A stretch of DNA of 49,995 nt from Serratia sp. Ag1 (GCF_000743355.1 NZ_JQEI01000022.1:1-49995); one strand, 5' to 3'. Shown: positions 17,337-26,280, counted from the stretch's first letter. Notes: generated by a model not told the origin, from the sequence alone. Translations and numbers: made by a program.

Positions 17337-18011
17337 ATGGAGCTTTCCACTTTTAAAACATGGCGTCCTAATAATATCGTTGTTTTTGATAAGAATACCT
17401 ATTCAAGAGAAGGTATTGTTGATACGGTGAGTGGGATTTACCCTCTAAGCGATATTGTCTGCTTTGACTGTATAGTCAAAGCGTTGGATTTCTCTATTCA
17501 GCAGAGCCAGCAGCAGACATCCTCGCTGATTATTATTGATTTTTCTGGTGACAAAGATTCCCCATTATTTTTCTTCAGTGCGATGAGCGCATACTTTGCG
17601 CATAAACAACAGCGTGATTTAAAGGTGCTGTTATATACCGCTATTGAAGATCAATTTTTTATCGCGGCCATGGCTAAGTTTGTCTTCGGTGGTATTGTTT
17701 TTAAAAGTGAACCAGTTCTGTCAATGAAGCGGGTGCTTTATTCTTTGAGCCATGATAGCCGTGTAGTACTCAGTGAAAAAGTCAGTGGTTTATTGTTGGA
17801 TTATCGAGTGCCTAAGGTGTCGTATAATGAGCTGCAGGGATATTTCTCGGAAATCGGCGAGCATCGACTGGCACTGAGTTCACGTAGAATTGGCAGTAAA
17901 TATAAAACATTTTATTCAAGAAGGTATAACACAATAGCCAAAATAGGCTTTAAAAGCGTTAAACAGTATCATATATATATTTCAAAAATAATCGGCAAGC
18001 TGTCAGAGTGA
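17337..18011 (+). CDS. Orphan receiver/LuxR-type fimbrial regulator, paralogue 2
   Basis: A 224-residue paralogue of the protein at 10372. It keeps the receiver positions (NIVVFDKN, LIIIDFSGD, VLLYTA, GIVFKSE) and an almost identical C-terminal DNA-binding segment (SKYKTFYSRRYNTIAKIGFKSVKQYHIYI). GGGG precedes the ATG by 9 bases. It is the last gene of the island, 123 bases after the adhesin and in the same direction, so it may be made from the same transcript and feed back on fimbrial expression. The conserved Ser/Ala at the strand 4 position (YTA) and the missing kinase leave open whether it is phosphorylated. Confidence 0.75.
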   Translation: MELSTFKTWRPNNIVVFDKNTYSREGIVDTVSGIYPLSDIVCFDCIVKALDFSIQQSQQQTSSLIIIDFSGDKDSPLFFFSAMSAYFAHKQQRDLKVLLYTAIEDQFFIAAMAKFVFGGIVFKSEPVLSMKRVLYSLSHDSRVVLSEKVSGLLLDYRVPKVSYNELQGYFSEIGEHRLALSSRRIGSKYKTFYSRRYNTIAKIGFKSVKQYHIYISKIIGKLSE

Positions 18012-18151
18012 AAAGGGTGGGCGAGCAGGGCTCAGATGCCGCTCAACGCTTCGGTTGGTTGTTTATTATGCAAACGTAAACCACCTTTCCTTCACGCCGT
18101 TTTCTGCCTTCCGCTACAATCGCCTTTTTAGATCTTTAAGGTGAATTTGAC

Positions 18152-19012
18152 GTGTGGCTTCTGGTTATTACCACCATTTTATGGGCATTTTCTTTCAGCC
18201 TGATCGGCGAGTATCTGGCAGGTCATGTTGATAGCTGGTTTTCGGTGCTGATGCGCGTTGGGCTGGCCGCTTTGGTGTTCCTGCCGTTCCTGCGCTGGCG
18301 TAATATCAAACTGAAAGTGATCCTGCTGTATATGCTGGTAGGGGCATGCCAGCTTGGCATCATGTATCTGCTCAGTTTCCGCGCCTTTATGTATCTGACC
18401 GTGTCGGAGTTTCTGCTGTTCACCGTGCTGACGCCGCTGTATATCACGCTGATTTATGACCTGATCAGCGGTCGTCGCCTGCGCTGGGGTTACCTGTTCA
18501 GCGCGATGCTGGCGGTGTTAGGGGCAGCGATCATCCGTTACCACCAGTTGAGTGAGCATTTCTGGTTCGGGTTGTTGTTGGTGCAGGCGGCGAATATCAG
18601 CTTTGCCATCGGCATGGTGGGTTACAAGCGGCTGATGGAAGTGCATCCGCTGCCGCAACATACCGCATTTTCCTGGTTTTACCTGGGGGCGCTGGCGGTA
18701 TCCGCGATCGCCTGGTGCCTGTGGGGCAACCCGAACCAACTGCCAACAACCCAACTGCAATGGGGCATTCTGGTATGGCTGGGCGTGGTGGCCTCCGGGC
18801 TGGGTTACTTTATGTGGAACTATGGCGCAACGCAGGTGGATGCTGGCACGCTCGGCATTATGAACAACATGCATGTGCCCGCCGGGCTGCTGGTTAATCT
18901 GGCGATCTGGCAACAGCAACCGCACTGGAGCAGTTTTATCATCGGTGGCGCGGTGATTGTGGCTTCGCTGTGGGTACATCGCCGCTGGGTGGCACCGCAA
19001 GCCACCCAGTGA
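18152..19012 (+). CDS. bioP: Biotin transporter BioP (YigM), EamA/DMT family
   Basis: A 286-residue membrane protein with about ten hydrophobic helices in the two-repeat EamA arrangement (first repeat from WLLVITTILWAFSFSLIGEYL, second from FGLLLVQAANISFAIGMVGYKR). Position next to metR matches yigM of E. coli, shown there to be a biotin transporter. The start codon is GTG, with AAGGTG upstream. It converges on metR with only 3 bases between stop codons. Confidence 0.85.
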   Translation: MWLLVITTILWAFSFSLIGEYLAGHVDSWFSVLMRVGLAALVFLPFLRWRNIKLKVILLYMLVGACQLGIMYLLSFRAFMYLTVSEFLLFTVLTPLYITLIYDLISGRRLRWGYLFSAMLAVLGAAIIRYHQLSEHFWFGLLLVQAANISFAIGMVGYKRLMEVHPLPQHTAFSWFYLGALAVSAIAWCLWGNPNQLPTTQLQWGILVWLGVVASGLGYFMWNYGATQVDAGTLGIMNNMHVPAGLLVNLAIWQQQPHWSSFIIGGAVIVASLWVHRRWVAPQATQ

Positions 19013-19015
19013 TGG

Positions 19016-19966
19016 TTAACCCTGTGGTGCCAGTGGTTTGGCGTTGGCAAAACCAGCGCGGGGCTGGGCGGCATCGCGCACGAACGGCAGATGATCGCAG
19101 GCATGCTGGCGGGCGGAGCGGATAAAGGCCTCGATCACCGCCTGGCGTTGTTCGCCGTCGCGCACGGCGGCATATAATCGGCTCCACAGGCCGTCGCCCA
19201 GGGTTTTGGTCACCACCAGGCCCTGGCGTTCAAAACTTTCCACTACCCAGTGCGGTAATGCGGCGATCCCCATGCGTGCCGACACCATCTGAATCAATAA
19301 CAACGTGTTATCGACACTTTTCAATGTTGGGCTGACGCCTGCCGGTTGCAGAAAATGCCGCCAGATATCCAGCCGCTGGCGCTGCACCGGGTAAATCATC
19401 AGCGTTTCATCACACAAATCTTCCGCTTCAATGTGCAGTTTGTTGGCCAGTGGATGATCGGGAGCCAGCACCAGTCGCACTTCAAAATCGAACATCGGCG
19501 AGTAGTACAGCCCGCTGCGCGGCAGGATATCCGAAGTCAGTACCACATCCAGTTCCCCCTGCTGCAAAGCGGGCTGCGGATCAAAGGTAACGCCGGATTT
19601 GAAGTCCATCACCACCTGCGGCCAGCTCTGGTGGAAGTTGTCCAGCGCCGGGGTGAGCCACTGGATGCAACTGTGGCATTCAATGGCAATACGCAGCGTA
19701 GCCTGATGCGGTTCGTGGCAGGCTTGCAGCGCCTGTTGGATCTGCGGCAACACCCGTTCTGCCAACTGCAACAGGATCTCGCCCTGTGCGCTGAAGCGCA
19801 GCGGCTGGCTTTTACGAACGAACAGTTTGAAACCCAGGCGCTGTTCCAGATCGCTGAACTGATGGGAAAGCGCCGATTGCGTCTGATGGAGTTGCGCTGC
19901 GGCGGCGGCCAGCGAGCCGGTATTACGCAGCGCCTGTAACGTCCTTAAATGTTTCAGTTCGATCAT
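19016..19966 (-). CDS. metR: LysR-type transcriptional regulator MetR
   Basis: Homocysteine-responsive activator of metE and other methionine genes, 316 residues (E. coli 317). The N-terminal helix-turn-helix is at residues 15-45 ([21 protein letters not shown]) and the C-terminal ligand-binding domain is of the periplasmic-binding-protein type ([29 protein letters not shown]). It diverges from metE across a 231-base gap that contains MetJ boxes and an ERIC element. In E. coli the two genes share this regulatory region and MetR represses itself. Confidence 0.95.
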   Translation of the reverse strand: MIELKHLRTLQALRNTGSLAAAAAQLHQTQSALSHQFSDLEQRLGFKLFVRKSQPLRFSAQGEILLQLAERVLPQIQQALQACHEPHQATLRIAIECHSCIQWLTPALDNFHQSWPQVVMDFKSGVTFDPQPALQQGELDVVLTSDILPRSGLYYSPMFDFEVRLVLAPDHPLANKLHIEAEDLCDETLMIYPVQRQRLDIWRHFLQPAGVSPTLKSVDNTLLLIQMVSARMGIAALPHWVVESFERQGLVVTKTLGDGLWSRLYAAVRDGEQRQAVIEAFIRSARQHACDHLPFVRDAAQPRAGFANAKPLAPQG

Positions 19967-20001
19967 GAGAGTCCTTCACAGTGACAGTGAATATATTGCG
20001 C

Positions 20002-20030
20002 TTGTGGTTCATACAGTACCTGCGGATTAT
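20002..20030 (+). promoter_or_regulatory. Candidate sigma-70 promoter for metE
   Basis: TTGTGG (20002-20007) and GATTAT (20025-20030) are 17 bases apart, immediately upstream of the MetJ boxes. TGAA followed by a partial TTCA-like half (19988-20000) could be a MetR site, but it matches the consensus poorly on one side. Confidence 0.5.
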
Positions 20031-20054
20031 GGATGTGTAAACATCTGGACGGCT
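20031..20054 (+). promoter_or_regulatory. Tandem MetJ operator (met boxes) before metE
   Basis: Three consecutive 8-mers match AGACGTCT at 5/8 (GGATGTGT), 6/8 (AAACATCT) and 6/8 (GGACGGCT). MetJ with S-adenosylmethionine binds two or more such adjacent boxes. They start right after the candidate -10 element, so binding would block initiation. Confidence 0.6.
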
Positions 20055-20180
20055 ATACCTGTCATCCTTCAAGTTGCAGGTGTGTTGGCTGCTCCCACTC
20101 ACCCCAGTCACATAGTTGGCCTATGCTCCTGGGGATTCTTGGGCTTGCCGCCTTCCTGCAACCTGAATTATTTAAGGTAT
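20054..20180 (+). repeat. Canonical 127-bp ERIC element in the metE leader
   Basis: It has the full ERIC layout: left end TATACCTGTCATCCTTC, core CTCACCCCAGTCAC...CTATGCTCCTGGGGATTC, and right end CTGAATTATTTAAGGTAT. The length is the standard 127 bp. It begins at the last base of the MetJ boxes and ends 17 bases before the metE start codon, so it would be transcribed as part of the metE 5' leader and can fold into a long hairpin. Confidence 0.9.
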
Positions 20181-20197
20181 CAATGAGGAATATAACG

Positions 20198-22474
20198 ATG
20201 GCAATTCTGAATCACACACTGGGTTTTCCACGCGTTGGTCTGCGTCGTGAGCTGAAAAAAGCGCAGGAAAGTTACTGGGCAGGCCATTCAACACAGGCAG
20301 AGCTGCTGGCGGTTGGCCGTGAACTGCGTGCCCGCCACTGGCAACAACAACAGCAAGCCGGGGTGGATTGGGTGCCGGTGGGCGATTTCGCTTGGTACGA
20401 TCATGTGCTGACCACCAGCCTGATGCTGGGCAATGTGCCCGCGCGTCACCAAAATCAGGATGGCTCAATCGATCTGGATACGCTGTTCCGCATTGGCCGT
20501 GGCCGTGCGCCAACGGGGGAGGCGGCGGCAGCGGCAGAAATGACCAAATGGTTTAATACCAACTATCACTACATGGTGCCTGAGTTCACTCAGGGCCAAC
20601 AGTTCAAACTGAGCTGGACCCAACTGCTGGAGGAAGTTGACGAAGCGTTGGCGCTGGGCCACAAGGTTAAACCGGTGTTGCTGGGGCCAGTGACTTATTT
20701 GTGGTTGGGCAAAGTGAAGGGTGAACAGTTTGATCGCCTGTCACTGCTGAACGATATTCTGCCGGTGTACCAGCAAGTGCTGGTGGAACTGGCCAAACGC
20801 GGTATCGAGTGGGTGCAGATCGATGAACCTGCGCTGGTACTGGAATTGCCACAGGTTTGGCTGGATGCCTTCAAACCGGCTTATGCGGCGTTGCAGGGCC
20901 AGGTTAAACTGCTGTTGACCACCTATTTTGACAGCGTAGGCCACAATCTCGACACCATTCGCGCTTTACCGGTACAGGGGCTGCATGTGGATCTGGTGGC
21001 AGGTCATGACGATATTGCAGCATTGAACGCTGTACTGCCCAAAGAATGGCTGCTGTCGCTGGGGGTGATCAATGGCCGCAACGTGTGGCGTGCCGATCTG
21101 AGCAACTGGTTTACTCGGTTGCAACCGCTGGTAAATAGCCGCCCGCTGTGGATTGCTACTTCTTGTTCGCTGTTGCACAGCCCGATCGATCTCAGCGTGG
21201 AAACCCGTCTGGATGACGAAGTAAAAAGCTGGTTCGCCTTTGCGCTGCAGAAATGTGCGGAGTTGGCGTTACTGAGTGGTGCCTTGAATACACCCGTGGC
21301 CGAAAGGCAGGCTGAACTGGATGCTTACAGTGCGCCGATTCGCGCCCGCCGCCAGTCCAGCCGCGTGCATAATGCTCTGGTGGAACAGCGCCTTGCCGCT
21401 ATCACCGCCAAAGACAGCGAGCGCCAGCAGCCGTATCAGCAGCGTGCTCAGGCCCAGCGCGAGCGTTTCGATCTGCCAGCCTGGCCGACCACCACCATCG
21501 GCTCCTTCCCGCAGACCACCGCAATCCGCGGCCTGCGTCTGGACTTCAAACAGGGGCGCCTGGACGGCAACAATTACCGCATCAGCATTGGTGAGCATAT
21601 CAAGCAGGCGATTACTGAGCAGGAACGTTTGGGGCTGGACGTGCTGGTGCATGGCGAAGCCGAGCGTAACGATATGGTGGAATACTTCGGCGAAAACCTC
21701 GACGGCTTTGTGTTCACTCAAAACGGTTGGGTGCAGAGTTACGGTTCCCGCTGTGTGAAACCGCCGGTCATTATCGGGGATATCAGCCGCCCAGAGGCGA
21801 TTACCGTTGAGTGGGCCAAGTTTGCCCAATCGTTGACCGACAAGCCGGTAAAAGGCATGTTGACCGGCCCGGTCACCATTCTTTGCTGGTCGTTCCCGCG
21901 CGAAGATGTGGCGCGTGCGACGATTGCCAAACAGATCGCGTTGGCGCTGCGTGACGAAGTGGCCGATTTGGAGCAAGCCGGTATTGGCATCATCCAGATC
22001 GATGAGCCTGCCTTGCGTGAGGGCCTGCCGCTGCGCCGTTCCGATTGGGCGGCCTATCTGGAATGGGCGGTGGATGCGTTTAAACTGAACGCTGCCGTGG
22101 CACAGGATAGTACTCAGATCCACACCCATATGTGTTACTGCGAGTTCAATGACATTATGGATTCGATCGCGGCGCTGGATGCAGATGTGATCACCATAGA
22201 AACTTCACGTTCCGATATGGATCTGCTGGAGGCCTTCAAAGAGTTCGAATACCCGAATGAAATCGGGCCGGGTGTGTATGACATCCATTCGCCGAACGTG
22301 CCGAGCGTGGCGTGGATCGAAGCGTTGCTGCGCAAAGCGGCACAGAACATCCCGGCTGAACGCCTGTGGGTGAACCCGGATTGTGGCCTGAAGACCCGTG
22401 GCTGGCCGGAAACCCGTCAGGCGCTGGCCAACATGGTGCTGGCGGCGCAACGGCTGCGTGAGCAGCAGGTGTAA
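20198..22474 (+). CDS. metE: Cobalamin-independent methionine synthase MetE
   Basis: Transfers the methyl group of 5-methyltetrahydropteroyl-polyglutamate to homocysteine, the last step of methionine synthesis without B12. 758 residues (E. coli 753). The N-terminal domain starts [14 protein letters not shown]; the C-terminal catalytic half has [10 protein letters not shown] and the zinc-binding residues in [10 protein letters not shown] (His and Cys), IETSRSDM (Glu) and [11 protein letters not shown] (Cys). The reading frame is open through the ERIC back to 20033, but homology begins at the ATG at 20198, which has GAGG nine bases upstream. An ATG at 20183 would add five residues. Confidence 0.97.
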   Translation: MAILNHTLGFPRVGLRRELKKAQESYWAGHSTQAELLAVGRELRARHWQQQQQAGVDWVPVGDFAWYDHVLTTSLMLGNVPARHQNQDGSIDLDTLFRIGRGRAPTGEAAAAAEMTKWFNTNYHYMVPEFTQGQQFKLSWTQLLEEVDEALALGHKVKPVLLGPVTYLWLGKVKGEQFDRLSLLNDILPVYQQVLVELAKRGIEWVQIDEPALVLELPQVWLDAFKPAYAALQGQVKLLLTTYFDSVGHNLDTIRALPVQGLHVDLVAGHDDIAALNAVLPKEWLLSLGVINGRNVWRADLSNWFTRLQPLVNSRPLWIATSCSLLHSPIDLSVETRLDDEVKSWFAFALQKCAELALLSGALNTPVAERQAELDAYSAPIRARRQSSRVHNALVEQRLAAITAKDSERQQPYQQRAQAQRERFDLPAWPTTTIGSFPQTTAIRGLRLDFKQGRLDGNNYRISIGEHIKQAITEQERLGLDVLVHGEAERNDMVEYFGENLDGFVFTQNGWVQSYGSRCVKPPVIIGDISRPEAITVEWAKFAQSLTDKPVKGMLTGPVTILCWSFPREDVARATIAKQIALALRDEVADLEQAGIGIIQIDEPALREGLPLRRSDWAAYLEWAVDAFKLNAAVAQDSTQIHTHMCYCEFNDIMDSIAALDADVITIETSRSDMDLLEAFKEFEYPNEIGPGVYDIHSPNVPSVAWIEALLRKAAQNIPAERLWVNPDCGLKTRGWPETRQALANMVLAAQRLREQQV

Positions 22475-22498
22475 TCTTCAAGGGGGCTACTGCGTTAA

Positions 22499-22523
22499 TT
22501 CAGGGGCAGGATCTGCCCCTGAA
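22499..22523. terminator. Bidirectional terminator between metE and dienelactone hydrolase gene
   Basis: TTCAGGGGCA and TGCCCCTGAA form a perfect 10-bp stem around GGATC in the 51-base gap between converging genes. GATTATTT follows on the plus strand and TTAACG on the minus strand. Confidence 0.8.
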
Positions 22524-22525
22524 GA

Positions 22526-23362
22526 TTATTTCACACCCACCACGCCGTGCTGGATAAACCAACTGAGCATGCGTTGCCAACCGTCAGCAGAGGCTTCGGC
22601 GTTATAGCTTGGGCGGTAATCGGCGTGGAATGCGTGACCTGCCTCGGGGTAAACCACAATCTCGGCATCAGCGTTAGCCGCGCGGATCGCCTGCCGCATG
22701 CTCTCGACCGTCTCTAGCGGTATGCTGCTGTCTAGAGCGCCATACAGGCCAAGTACCGGTGCGGAAAGATGCGTTGCAATATCAACCGGGTGTTTCGGGG
22801 AGTTCAGCGTTTTGTCCCCCACCAGTTTGCCATACCAGGCCACGGCGGCTTTCAACTGCGGATTGTGTGCTGCGTACAACCAGGTGATGCGCCCGCCCCA
22901 GCAAAAACCGGTGATCGCCAGTTTGTTGGCATCGCCACCGTGGCGCGTTGCCCAGTGCGCGGTATGATCCAGATCGGCCAATACCTGTTTGTCTGGAACT
23001 TTACTGACCAGATTTTGCAGCAGATCGCCGATTTCACTGTAATCCTTGGCATCCCCCTGGCGGAAATAGAGTTCTGGGGCAATCGCCAGATAACCCTGTT
23101 TTGCCAGGCGACGGCACAGATCCTGAATATGTTCATGCACGCCGAAAATCTCTTGCACCACTAAGATCACCGGCAGTGGCCCTGGGTGTTCGGCGGGTTT
23201 GGCGATATAGGCGGGCAGATCGTCGCCCTGTGACGGAATGGTGGTTTCCCCAGCATGGATGTCCCGCTCGTCGGTTTGAATCGTCGATGTGGCTAACGGC
23301 GTCACTGCCGGGGTGAATCCCCCCTGAGCCTGCTTTAAGATTATCTCTTGTTCGTTTTTCAT
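22526..23362 (-). CDS. ysgA: Dienelactone hydrolase family protein (YsgA-like)
   Basis: Cytoplasmic alpha/beta hydrolase of 278 residues; E. coli YsgA (271) sits at the same place between metE and udp. The catalytic triad is visible: Cys in GFCWGGR, Asp in GALDSSIP, and His in AGHAFHAD. The fold's N-terminal strand region IPSQGDDLPAYIAKP and VVQEIFGVHEHI are also kept. I chose the ATG at 23362 (GGAG five bases upstream); the frame has another ATG at 23377. The physiological substrate in enterobacteria is unknown. Confidence 0.9.
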   Translation of the reverse strand: MKNEQEIILKQAQGGFTPAVTPLATSTIQTDERDIHAGETTIPSQGDDLPAYIAKPAEHPGPLPVILVVQEIFGVHEHIQDLCRRLAKQGYLAIAPELYFRQGDAKDYSEIGDLLQNLVSKVPDKQVLADLDHTAHWATRHGGDANKLAITGFCWGGRITWLYAAHNPQLKAAVAWYGKLVGDKTLNSPKHPVDIATHLSAPVLGLYGALDSSIPLETVESMRQAIRAANADAEIVVYPEAGHAFHADYRPSYNAEASADGWQRMLSWFIQHGVVGVK

Positions 23363-23539
23363 GCGGTCTCCATGCAATCAATGAGAGAAAAGCTCGGGAA
23401 CGGTTAACTATAGGTAAGATTACCGCTTATTGGCATCTTGTGGGGTATTTTTAGCCAAGGAGGTGAAAAAGGTCCATGATTTGGCATGCCAGCTTTTTCT
23501 TTTTAGCGTATGGGAAAGGTGTCGAGTTCCTGGTTATTT

Positions 23540-23607
23540 TGTGATTAAAATCACAAAATAATTGTAATAAAATTATCGTTTCTTATTTAAGAGTGAATTA
23601 ATTCACA
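23540..23607 (+). promoter_or_regulatory. Two CRP sites of the udp promoter
   Basis: TGTGATTAAAATCACA (23540-23555) is a perfect CRP palindrome, and AGTGAATTAATTCACA (23592-23607) is a second site. Their centres are 52 bp apart. In E. coli udp and deoP2, CRP sites about 52-53 bp apart (near -41 and -93) bracket a CytR operator, so the same arrangement is likely here, with transcription starting near 23641. The gap 23363-23679 contains no gene. Confidence 0.85.
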
Positions 23608-23679
23608 AAAATAACCGGGGATTTTCAGTAGAGTACTTTTTTGTTCCTCCCAATAAACAGGATCCAAGAGGAGTCTTCT

Positions 23680-24441
23680 ATGTCTCAGTCTGACGTTTTC
23701 CACCTCGGTCTCAATAAACACGATTTACAGGGAGCGACGCTCGCTATCGTCCCCGGTGATCCACAGCGCGTAGAGAAAATTGCCACGCTGATGGCGAACC
23801 CGGTGCATCTGGCAACACATCGCGAATTTACCTCATGGCGTGCAGAACTGGATGGCAAAGCAATCATCATCTGCTCCACCGGGATCGGTGGCCCATCAAC
23901 GTCGATCGTAGTTGAAGAACTGGCACAGCTTGGTATTCGTACTTTCTTGCGCATTGGTACGACCGGCGCGATCCAGGCCAATATCAACGTTGGCGATGTG
24001 TTGGTGACCACGGCAGCTGTGCGCCTTGATGGTGCCAGCCTGCACTTTGCGCCGATGGAGTTCCCGGCAGTGGCCGATTTCGATTGCACCACGGCGCTGG
24101 TAGCCGCCGCTAAAGCCAGCGGTGCCACAACCCACATCGGCGTCACCGCCTCTTCTGATACCTTCTACCCAGGCCAGGAGCGTTACGATACCTATTCAGG
24201 CCGGGTGGTCAGCCGTTTCAAAGGCTCAATGGCAGAGTGGCAGGCCATGGGAGTAATGAACTATGAAATGGAGTCTGCCACCCTGTTGACCATGTGCGCC
24301 AGTCAAGGGCTGCGTGCCGGTATGGTGGCAGGAGTGATCGTCAACCGCACCCAGCAGGAGATCCCTGACGTGGAAACCATGAAGAAAACCGAAAGCCAGG
24401 CCGTGCAGATTGTGGTCGAGGCAGCCCGTCACCTGTTGTAA
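23680..24441 (+). CDS. udp: Uridine phosphorylase Udp
   Basis: Cleaves uridine with phosphate to uracil and ribose-1-phosphate in pyrimidine salvage. 253 residues, the same as E. coli. Motifs: [28 protein letters not shown] at the N-terminus (phosphate-binding GDPQR), [11 protein letters not shown] in the middle, and the nucleoside-binding [14 protein letters not shown] (Glu and Met). AAGAGGAG precedes the ATG at 23680. Regulation by CRP and probably CytR is indicated by the upstream sites. Confidence 0.97.
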   Translation: MSQSDVFHLGLNKHDLQGATLAIVPGDPQRVEKIATLMANPVHLATHREFTSWRAELDGKAIIICSTGIGGPSTSIVVEELAQLGIRTFLRIGTTGAIQANINVGDVLVTTAAVRLDGASLHFAPMEFPAVADFDCTTALVAAAKASGATTHIGVTASSDTFYPGQERYDTYSGRVVSRFKGSMAEWQAMGVMNYEMESATLLTMCASQGLRAGMVAGVIVNRTQQEIPDVETMKKTESQAVQIVVEAARHLL

Positions 24442-24450
24442 CCTTTGCTC

Positions 24451-24467
24451 GGGCCGTTCAACGGCCC
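24451..24467 (+). terminator. Hairpin after udp
   Basis: GGGCCGT and ACGGCCC with loop TCA form a 7-bp stem 9 bases after the stop. No U-tract follows (GTAAG), so termination may need help from the adjoining repeat element. Confidence 0.5.
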
Positions 24468-24470
24468 GTA

Positions 24471-24587
24471 AGACGGCTGATAAAGTTAGATATTAGGGAG
24501 AGCGTGCCGAAGGGGTCGTAGCGGCGTAAGCCGCCGGAGCGCCCCTCGGTGCGCTAGGCCCGAGTATCTCAGGTTAAAAGACCACTT
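24471..24587 (-). repeat. 117-bp intergenic repeat, copy 1
   Basis: On the minus strand it reads AAGTGGTCTTTTAACCTG... to ...TATCAGCCGTCT and matches 35157-35273 at 113 of 117 positions (by eye). It contains GC-rich hairpins (GGCGGCTTACGCCG and GCGCACCGAGGGGCGC) and short inverted motifs AGATA/TATCT near its ends. It directly follows the udp hairpin. It is unlike ERIC. Confidence 0.85.
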
Positions 24588-24725
24588 TTTCATCAAGTTC
24601 TCGGCCTGTTTCGCCATCCCGCAATAATCTGCTACGGTAGAGCCCACTTGCGTCATGCTCCCGGCTATTTTTCCGGCTGGTACTTGTGATGACATTCCCC
24701 AAAGATAATTGCAATGAGGATGTTT

Positions 24726-25508
24726 ATGACTGCTCCACTCCCGCTTCATCTTTCACTGGCCCCGCTGGCTGGTGGCATCAATTTTCGCGATCTCGGCGGT
24801 AACAGCGTGGCTGATGGCCGCCGTATCAAACGTGGGTTGTTGTTCCGCTCCGGCTCACTCGAGCGCTTAACCGAAAGCGATTGTGCTTTTCTGGCCGAAG
24901 TGCCTGTCCGTTCGGTGCTTGATTATCGCGACGCAGATGAAGTGCAGGTCAAACCGGACGTGTTATGGCAAGGCGTCGATTACCATCATTGCCCGGCAAA
25001 CCCGCTCAGCAACGAAGTGAATGCCAACCTGGAAAAGCTCACCAGCGAAACGTTGGCCGGGTTCAATGCACGGGCGTTTATGCTGGAACTGTATCGCCGT
25101 TTGCCGTTTAACAATTTGGCCTATCGCCAATTGGCGCAATTGCTGATGGCCTCAGAACCGGGGGCGATTGTGCAGCACTGTGCGGTGGGCAAGGATCGCA
25201 CCGGGGTCGGTTCGGCGCTGGTGCTGCTGGCGTTGGGGGCCGATGAAGCGACAGTGGTGGAAGACTATCTGCTGACCGAAACCACGCTGGCGGTTTTTCG
25301 TGAACACATGTTGGAGCAGCTCTCCAACCGTTTGAATGCGGCGGCAATGGCGCAGTTTGCCTATGTGCTGAGCGCTCGTGAAGAGTTTCTGATGACTGCA
25401 CTGGACTGCATCCATGAACAATATGGCTCTGCCGATCGCTGGTTAGCCAATGAATACGGGTTGGGGCAAACCCAACGTGAGCAGTTACAGGCGTTCTACC
25501 TAGAGTAG
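24726..25508 (+). CDS. Tyrosine-protein phosphatase (DSP/PtpB-like family)
   Basis: A 260-residue protein with the CX5R phosphatase loop in HCAVGKDRTG (about residues 150-159) and the family N-terminal motif GGINFRDLGG, followed by GRRIKRGLLFRSG. The C-terminal helical part (VVEDYLLTE, ALDCIHEQYGS) matches the tyrosine/serine phosphatase family that includes mycobacterial PtpB. I chose the ATG at 24726 with TGAGG upstream; in-frame ATGs also occur at 24714 and 24720. It stands alone in its direction between udp and the dedA-type gene. The substrate, protein or phosphoinositide, cannot be told from sequence. Confidence 0.85.
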   Translation: MTAPLPLHLSLAPLAGGINFRDLGGNSVADGRRIKRGLLFRSGSLERLTESDCAFLAEVPVRSVLDYRDADEVQVKPDVLWQGVDYHHCPANPLSNEVNANLEKLTSETLAGFNARAFMLELYRRLPFNNLAYRQLAQLLMASEPGAIVQHCAVGKDRTGVGSALVLLALGADEATVVEDYLLTETTLAVFREHMLEQLSNRLNAAAMAQFAYVLSAREEFLMTALDCIHEQYGSADRWLANEYGLGQTQREQLQAFYLE

Positions 25509-25597
25509 TAATGATGTATGTTTAGCCAGGGTTTAACCAAAACGGGCTGGTATTGCGTATCCTTGGGGCTGGATTTTTTCTCTAAAGGAGCCTGCTA

Positions 25598-26128
25598 TTG
25601 AGCCTTAATGATATTGTTTATTGGGTCAGCGATGTAGTGCGGCAGCACGAAGGCTGGGCCATTCCGATTATCTTTTTTCTGGCCTTCGGTGAATCGCTGG
25701 CTTTCATCTCCCTGTTATTACCTGCCACGGTTATTCTGCTGGCGCTGGGGGCTTTGATCGGTGAAAGCGGTATTGCCTTCTGGCCGATTTGGGCCGCCGC
25801 CGCTGCAGGTGCATTCTTTGGTGACTGGCTTTCTTACTGGGTGGGTTATCACTATCAGGATCGCGTTGCCCATATGTGGCCACTGTCACGTAATCCACAA
25901 CTGCTGGTGCGTGGCCATGCATTTTTTGAACGCTGGGGCGTGCTGGGCATCTTTTTTGGCCGCTTCTTTGGCCCGTTGCGCGCTGTGGTGCCGCTGGTCG
26001 GAGGGATTTGTGCGATGCCGCAAACCTCTTTCCAGATTGCCAATATTACCTCGGCGATGATTTGGGCCTTCGGTATTCTTGCTCCAGGCGTGTATGGCAT
26101 CAAATGGCTCAGCCAATGGATGGGGTGA
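25598..26128 (+). CDS. DedA family inner-membrane protein
   Basis: A 176-residue membrane protein with the DedA/SNARE-associated domain. The first membrane-embedded motif is FGESLAFISLLLPAT, then GDWLSYWVGYH, and the conserved FGRFFGPLRAVVPLVGG contains the arginines needed in characterised DedA proteins. Members are thought to move undecaprenyl phosphate or other lipids. The start is TTG with an ideal AAAGGAG eight bases upstream; no ATG fits as well. It is shorter than YqjA/YghB (about 220 residues). Confidence 0.85.
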   Translation: MSLNDIVYWVSDVVRQHEGWAIPIIFFLAFGESLAFISLLLPATVILLALGALIGESGIAFWPIWAAAAAGAFFGDWLSYWVGYHYQDRVAHMWPLSRNPQLLVRGHAFFERWGVLGIFFGRFFGPLRAVVPLVGGICAMPQTSFQIANITSAMIWAFGILAPGVYGIKWLSQWMG

Positions 26129-26229
26129 GCCACCTTGCAGTATGACGGGTATATATTGCGGGCTCGATTTACGTGATTTATTAACGACGGCAGACAGAGT
26201 GAGAATACGATCACGAATTTGCCGTTAAT

Positions 26230-26235
26230 TTGACT
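26230..26235 (+). promoter_or_regulatory. Possible -35 element upstream of the RAT leader
   Basis: TTGACT lies 45 bases before the antiterminator. The downstream sequence is very AT-rich, but no -10 hexamer at the ideal distance stands out (GATAGT is 21 bases away). A promoter here is needed for the antitermination model, yet I cannot fix it. Confidence 0.3.
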
Positions 26236-26280
26236 GTTTTATTTTCTTTATTTTTCGATAGTGTTAATTTACCACCAAGT

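Noticed and set aside
19346-19939. 197-residue open reading frame opposite metR
   Set aside because: Antisense shadow of metR caused by codon bias; no start signal or homology.
20033-20197. N-terminal extension of MetE through the ERIC element
   Set aside because: It translates operator and repeat sequence; MetE homology and the ribosome-binding site place the start at 20198.
21269-22129. 286-residue open reading frame opposite metE
   Set aside because: Antisense shadow of metE; composition is typical of reverse-frame translation.
26201-26218. CRP-like site GTGA...TCAC upstream of the RAT
   Set aside because: The gap between half-sites is 8 bases instead of 6.
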